Assembly: GCA_016584305.1 (NCBI GenBank)
Contig: JACEEZ010025419.1
Location: forward strand, 151,001-215,000
Direction of reading: 5' to 3'
Length of the DNA stretch: 64,000 bases
Origin: Chionoecetes opilio
Lineage: Eukaryota; Arthropoda; Malacostraca; Decapoda; Majidae
Every line of letters starts with the position of its first letter. Position 1 is the stretch's first letter. Below the pieces are notes generated by a model. It was not told the origin of the DNA. It saw only the letters and a list, made by a program, of their open reading frames with translations, and ran no database searches. The position numbers and the translations under genes were made by a program. Of the stretch, positions 36,760 to 64,000 are shown piece by piece.

Positions 36760-37653
36760 TTGCGTGTCCTGGTGGAACGCCGACGTGAGTTTCGATGGGA
36801 TGCTTGCAGCCTCTGTTGATCTCAAGAAGGCGTTTGGCTCAGGGCAACTTCATGGGATTCCTGCAAGGACTATTGGTTTGATGACTGGTCTGTACTCTGG
36901 GATTGAGAGTGCTGTGAAGTGTGGGGGAGGTGTATCCAGCTTTCCTGTGAATACAGGAGTGAGGCAAGGGTGCGTCCTTGCCCCATCACTTTTCAACACT
37001 TGTATGAACTGGGTATTGGGCAAAGTTGTAGATCAAAGTGATTGTGGAGCATTCCTCGGCAACACCAAGATCACTGATCTTGTTTTGCCGATGATGCAGT
37101 AATCTTTGCTGAGTCGCTGGAAGTCCTGGTGATGGCTCTCGAGGCGCTGCACTAGGAAGCAAAGCCATTGGGACTTGAGGTCTCCTGGCTCAAGACCAAG
37201 GTCCAGGTGTTTGGAGGCTTACTAGATGAAACGGTACAGTCTGTTCATGCGTGCGGCGAGGACATTGAGATCTTGGAAAGTTTTACATACCTTGGTAGCG
37301 CAGTTCATAATGACGGCGGGTCATGTCAAGAAGTCTTACGGCGGATTGGCATAGCCCACGGTGTTATGGAATCTTTCAGGTCGGTAAGAGACAAGCCGGC
37401 GTGGAGGAGGCCAAGGGGGCTCCCACAAGGCTCGTGGCTGGGGCAAGTTGAGGTTTCTTATCGAGAGTTGCTTGGGATGGGAAGGGAGCCTGCATGGGAA
37501 CTCGTGCGTGGTGACCGCCGGGAGTGGCGTCGCAGGGTGTGTGAGGCCAAAGTCTAAATAGTTAAAATTTATCAAAATGAAAAAATATTTTAAGATTTTG
37601 GGCGAGGCGACGCGCACCCTGGCGTATGCCCCTAATGATTGATTGATTGATTG
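36760..37653 (+). mobile_element. RTE-like LINE 3' fragment
   Basis: Reads VDLKKAF, IGLMTGLYSGIESAVKCGGG, PVNTGVRQGCVLAPSLFNTC, then in another frame FADDAVIFAESLEVLVMALE, the RT active-site box, then FTYLGSAVHNDGGS. A jump to RDKPAWRRPRGLPQGSW shows an internal deletion of the thumb and connection. It ends CGTATGCCCCTAATGATTGA plus (TTGA)n, the usual RTE-type tail. Stop and frame changes show it is dead. Confidence 0.85.
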
Positions 37654-37881
37654 GTAATGATCCGCACAATTTGCCTAAATAGGATCAGAGTATCTTATCC
37701 CCTTCCATTTCTTTCCTCTTCCTATTGTGCCCTATGGGCTGTGGGTTCATGGCTGGCTCATTATACTTTTACTAATCCTCCCCACTGACTGCTCTAGTTC
37801 ATTGAGTCAAACAGTCTATACTTGATTCTTGATACTTATATTGTCTAGACTGTTAATTCCTTGGAGCCGTAGTGTTCTACC

Positions 37882-38877
37882 ACTACCGTAGATAACGGTA
37901 TAGTCGCCAGCTGCCATATATTACGATATATATAGCATCACTACTGATTTGTATGTGCCGCTGAAGATGATGCACAGTAGTTTATATCATGACTGTATGT
38001 ATAATCTACCATGTTTCAGCGTACGCCATCCTCTTCGCCTTGAAATGCATACTTTTCTACCCATCCTGTTTCTTCACTGATTCCCGCAATTCCCTTTCTC
38101 TTATACAATCTCTTCGCTCACTTCACCCTCTTGTTCGGGAGATCCAAGACTGGTTATTCCGACTATCCATACGCCACAAAACTATTTGCTTCTGCTGGTT
38201 ACCGAGTCACGTGGGTATCTCGGGCAACGAACGCGTTGATTCTTTGGCGCGCTCGGCCACTGTCCCAATGCCCCCGTTTCTCAAACTTACCAGCCTCTGA
38301 CTACTACACTTACTTTAAATTTTTCCTATTCGACCGCTGGCAATCCTCCTGGACCACTTTCTCTGCCAATATCTGATCTAACCATCCTGCTGTAACATTC
38401 CGTTCTTTCCCCTTCCCTCATAGTTTCACTATTATTCTTTAACCCCTCCCCTTTATATGCTTTGCCATAGTGCCATATTCCCTCTGATGTCTGGCACATT
38501 CACCTTTTTAGGCATTAAATCAATCAATCGGCGTTGTTTTATGCTTTTTATCTGCATGTATATACGGTTTCAAATTTCACTACTATTTTTTTTTTTCTTC
38601 GGGCGACGACGACGGCGGGAGGACACACTAAACATAAACACTAGATGGCGACTTTAATGTAGCCCGTTATCAACGTCGTCACTGTTTTATTTTTTTAATT
38701 TGTTCATTTATAGCCATAAAATGACACTGACGAAGACACAAAATGACAGACTCTCCAGATAGCCCCTTCTAACTTTCCTGAAATCATGGATGTAGAAATG
38801 TAAGTATTAACGCCACCACACGTCTGTAAATAAAGAACAAACGTTGTCCTGGCGACTTTAGTGTTATCTACGGTAGT
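37882..38877. mobile_element. TIR element split by a LINE
   Basis: Inverted ends ACTACCGTAGATAAC (37882-37896) and GTTATCTACGGTAGT (38863-38877), extended by GTCGCCAG/CTGGCGAC. The 3' part (38531-38877) is closely repeated at 40191-40530. Without the LINE insert at 38022-38530 it would be about 490 bp. Confidence 0.75.
38022..38530 (+). mobile_element. LINE fragment with RNase H domain
   Basis: Reads FFTDSRNSLSLIQSLRSLHP, then TICFCWLPSHVGISGNERVD and SLARSATVPMPP. TDS and the WLPSHVGISGNERVD block are RNase H motifs of Jockey-type LINEs. It ends TTAGGCATTAAATCAATCAATC. The boundaries follow from comparison with the uninterrupted paralogue at 40191. Confidence 0.85.
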
Positions 38878-39279
38878 ATATCATTACATGCGCACGACAT
38901 GCAATGGATACTGTATTTAATTAAGAGTAGGTAAGTAGTAGAATAGGTGACTTAACAGGTAAGAAGTCACAAATATTAAAATTCTCCAGCGACGTCTGGG
39001 AACAAATTTCCCAATCCCTCGAATTTTTCAATGTGTCCGAATCTCCGTTGATGCTTGCTGGCTTAGCACCAAAACTGGTGTATTATTGCTATAGTATAGT
39101 TAAATACTTAAATATATTCATGAGTGATATTACATTTGCAATAGAAATGTATAAATTTGGTATATATGTTATCACACAAAAAGAAAGCCTTTTAGAGAAC
39201 CTATCGCAGGGCACGAATACGAACATTTCATCAGTCTGATTCAGCTCCACGGTAGGAAGGTCTCTGTGTGTAACCCACG

Positions 39280-39650
39280 GGCCACCACACACCCATCACC
39301 ACCCAGGCACCCACCCGCCCACCACCACCCGCCCATCACCCGCCCACCACACCCCGCCCACCACACGCCCATCACCCATCCGCCCACCACACACCCACCC
39401 ACCACACGCCCATCACACATCCGCCCACCACACACCCACCCACCACACGCCCATCACCCATCCGCCCACCACACACCCACACACCACACGCCCATCATAC
39501 ATCCGCCCACCACACACCCACCCACCACACGCCCATCACCCATCCGCCCACCACACACCCACCCACCACACGCCCATCATACATCCGCCCACCACACACC
39601 CACCCACCACACGTCCATCACACACCCGCCCACCACACACCCGCCCATGG
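39280..39650. repeat. C/A-rich minisatellite
   Basis: Units of about 45 bp with CGCCCATCACCCATCCGCCC and ACCACACACCCACCCACC. Open readings on both strands are artefacts. Confidence 0.93.
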
Positions 39651-40190
39651 ATGTTAAACGGGGGAGATGCACTGGAGGATGAATCACAACCAGCATTCAT
39701 CTAGGTTTAGGCAAAGAATAATTGGTGAAACGTAGATGTAGGTACACGTAGCCTACATATGTACAGGTCCATGAAAGCATTAAACATCCTCGACGCACAT
39801 CGTGAAATGGCTGTGTAGCAAATAGATATTCAAATAACAGTTTCATAGCGCCCTAAACATTTCAGTTTAATATCAAGTCCATCTAGAGAGTTAGAAAACA
39901 ATGCTAGGCCATTCTAAGAGCTCAAAACAATTAGATATCGATGTGTAATACAGACAATCACGCTACTACTCTTTGCTATGCCTTCAATAATGTCAACCTT
40001 AACGATATTCCTTGAGCCTCTGTAAGAGGTAATGAAGTGTACGACACTTTTACTCTCGGCAACATCAAGAAAGAGCTTTGGCAGCGCTACAATCGTATTT
40101 TGTGATGGCAAGCAGGGGCGGAGCTTAAATAAGTATAATTTTACTCCGGAAGGACACTACAAAATACGCCTTATAATCTACTCTGTTTCA

Positions 40191-40530
40191 GCGTTGTTTT
40201 ATGCTTTGTATCTGCAAGTATAGACGGTTTCAAATTTCGCTACGCATTTTTTTCTTCGGGCGACGACGACAGCGGTACGACACTCAGTAAATAAACACTA
40301 GATGGCGACTCTACTGTTGGTAGCTACTTTGTAGATATTTTTTGTAATTTGTTCATTTATAGCCATACTATGACACAGATGAAGACACAAAATGACACAG
40401 ACTCTCCAGATAGCCCCTTCTAACTTTCCTGAAATCATGGATGTAGAAATGTATGTATTAACGCCACCACACGTCTGTAAACAGAAAAAAAAAGTTGTCC
40501 TGGCGACTTTACTGTTATCTACGGTAGTGC
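40191..40530. repeat. Paralogue of 38531-38877 (LINE-free)
   Basis: Shares CGTTGTTTTATGCTTT, TTCGGGCGACGACGAC, GATAGCCCCTTCTAACTTTC and ACGCCACCACACGTCTGTAA with the copy at 38531. Here TCTGTTTCAGCGTTGTTTTA is continuous, which shows the site before LINE insertion. Confidence 0.88.
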
Positions 40531-40897
40531 TCAATATTTTCCCCAGTACAATCGTGTATTTCTGAACATATAACGTTAAAGTGGTTATTTAAAGATTGTA
40601 ATTAAAGGGAATGTTATGGGAGGGAGTTATATAATATTTATTATTAGTATTATTTATCAGTATTATTTTTTTCTTTTATGTTATTGTAGCTAAAACACAC
40701 CTTTCTAACCAAGGTTATACCAGTTTATCTATGGCAATATCTATAGATCGGTGTGCGTCGTATCTACAAGCTAAAGACAGAGGTATATCTCATCTCGGTG
40801 GCCTCTGGTATATGCGCCGCGGCAGTGAACTTTGAGTGAGAGCGTACCAATGCTTGTTTGTTTACATCGGTGGCGGAGCTCAAGCGACCGTCCCTCA

Positions 40898-40903
40898 CAC
40901 GTG
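40898..40903. promoter_or_regulatory. CACGTG E-box before PES1
   Basis: A perfect CACGTG 49 bp upstream of the candidate PES1 start codon. Myc/Max binds this site at many ribosome-biogenesis genes in animals, and pescadillo is a reported Myc target. A six-base match alone is weak. Confidence 0.4.
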
Positions 40904-40952
40904 GGCTTTGAGGCCGAGTGGAAAGCAAGGAGCCGCGACAGAGTCTTACAAA

Positions 40953-62487
<21,535 letters not shown>

Positions 62488-62489
62488 GT

Positions 62490-64000
62490 AGGCTGTTGTT
62501 GTTGTTGTGGATGTAGTGGTGGTAAGGTTACTACTACTATCACTACTACTACTCTTACTTCTACTACTACAACTGCTACTACTCCTACTTCTTCTCCTAG
62601 TACTACAACTGCTACTATTCCTACTTCTAGTACTGCAACTGCTACTACTCCTATTTTTTACTCCTACTTCTGCTCCTAGTACTGCAACTGCTACTACTAC
62701 TACTACTTTTCCTCCTAGTACTGCAACTACTACTATTCCTGCTTCTCCTAGTACTACAACTGCTACTTTTCCTCCTAGTACTGCAACTGCTACTACTACT
62801 TTTCCTCCTAGTACTGCAACTGCTACTACTACTTTTCCTCCTAGTACTGCAACTGCTACTACTACTTTTCCTCCTAGTACTGCAACTGCTACTACTACTT
62901 ATTTTCCTAGTACTACAACTGCTACTTCTCCTAGTACTACAACTGCTACTACTCCTACTTCTCCTAGTACTACAACTGCTACTTCTCCTAGTACTACAAC
63001 TGCTACTACTCCTACTTCCCCTAGTACTACAACTGCTACTTCTCCTAGTACTACAACTGCTACTACTCCTACTTCTCCTAGTACTACAACTGCTACTTCT
63101 CCTAGTACTACAACTGCTACTACTCCTACTTCTCCTAGTACTACAACTGCTACTTCTCCTAGTACTACAACTGCTACTACTCCTACTTCTCCTAGTACTA
63201 CAACTGCTACTTCTCCTAGTACTACAACTGCTACTACTCCTACTTCTCCTAATACTACAACTGCTACTACTCCTACTTCTCCTAGTACTACAACTGCTAC
63301 TACTCCTAGTACTACAACTGCTACTACTCCTACTTCTCCTAGTACTACAACTGCTACTACTCCTAGTACTACAACTGCTACTACTCCTAGTACTACAACT
63401 GCTACTACTCCTACTTCTCCTAGTACTACAACTGCTACTACTCCTAGTACTACAACTGCTACTACTCCTAGTACTACAACTGCTACTACTCCTACTTCTC
63501 CTAGTACTACAATGAACTGCTCATACTCCCTACTTCTCCTAGTACTACAACTGCTACTACTCCTAGTACTACAACTGCTACTACTCATACTTCCCCTAGT
63601 ACTACAACTGCTACTACTCCTACTTCTCCTAGTACTACAACTGCTACTACTCCTACTTCTCCTAATACTACAACTGCTACTACTCCTACTTCTCCTAGTA
63701 CTACAACTGCTACTACTCCTACTTCTCCTAGTACTACAACTGCTACTACTCCTACTTCTCCTAGTACTACAACTGCTACTTCTCCTAGTACTACAACTGC
63801 TACTACTCCTACTTCTCCTAGTACTACAACTGCTACTTCTCCTAGTACTACAACTGCTACTACTCCTACTTCTCCTAGTACTACAACTGCTACTTCTCCT
63901 AGTACTACAACTGCTACTACTCCTACTTCTCCTAGTACTACAACTGCTACTTCTCCTAGTACTACAACTGCTACTACTCCTACTTCTCCTAGTACTACAA
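62490..64000. repeat. Minisatellite in PES1 intron 4 (to window end)
   Basis: Units of 24 and 33 bp alternate: CTCCTAGTACTACAACTGCT + ACTA, with or without an inserted CTCCTACTT. At least 45 copies from about 62700 to the right edge. A 229-codon minus-strand frame through it (Val-Val-Val-Leu-Gly-Glu repeats) is an artefact of a period divisible by three. Confidence 0.96.

Noticed and set aside
62899..63588. 229-codon minus-strand Val/Leu/Gly/Glu repeat protein
   Set aside because: The 24/33-bp minisatellite has periods divisible by three, which keeps any frame open. No start context or other coding sign.

Overview
The window is animal nuclear DNA, most likely from a decapod crustacean and possibly a brachyuran crab. 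This is inferred from intron-rich genes closest to metazoan families, very dense microsatellites, TTAGG-type repeats, a tRNA-Val-headed SINE and abundant LINE tails; no species marker was seen. Every call rests on reading the sequence, and no alignment or database search was run.

Three protein genes lie head to tail on the + strand. (1) The 3' part of an MYBBP1A/POL5 (DNA polymerase phi family) nucleolar protein gene: 13 exons from 1514 to the stop at 15939, with the 5' end outside the window. (2) A complete eIF4H translation-initiation factor gene: six coding exons, ATG at 18064, stop at 33969. (3) The 5' part of the pescadillo gene (PES1): a small candidate first exon at 40953, then exons at 56167, 59653 and 62324, running off the right edge. 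All three act in ribosome production or translation. Splice phases agree across every junction, except that one MYBBP1A exon and one eIF4H exon each contain an internal reading-frame break.

Layout: 1-853 minisatellite; 1094-15939 MYBBP1A, whose introns carry large minisatellites, foldback MITEs, TTAA-flanked MITEs and a piggyBac-like foldback element; 16073-16858 hAT element; 18064-33969 eIF4H, whose 11.6-kb first intron is a transposon graveyard (LINEs, two hAT elements, a TA-flanked element, a MULE remnant, a palindrome and a SINE); 33970-40952 intergenic, with a SINE, an RTE-like LINE, a LINE RNase H fragment and a duplicated TIR element; 40953-64000 PES1, whose 15-kb first intron holds a minus-strand LTR retrotransposon without coding capacity, several TA-flanked TIR elements, a hAT element and a LINE split by a Tigger-like MITE. 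The later PES1 introns are almost entirely simple repeats plus a LINE nested in a hAT.

No operon-like, CRISPR or clearly novel protein system is visible. The most informative material is transposon biology: nested insertions dated by target-site duplications, paralogous empty sites that fix insertion boundaries, a SINE and a LINE with the same 3' tail, and splice sites made partly of repeat DNA.
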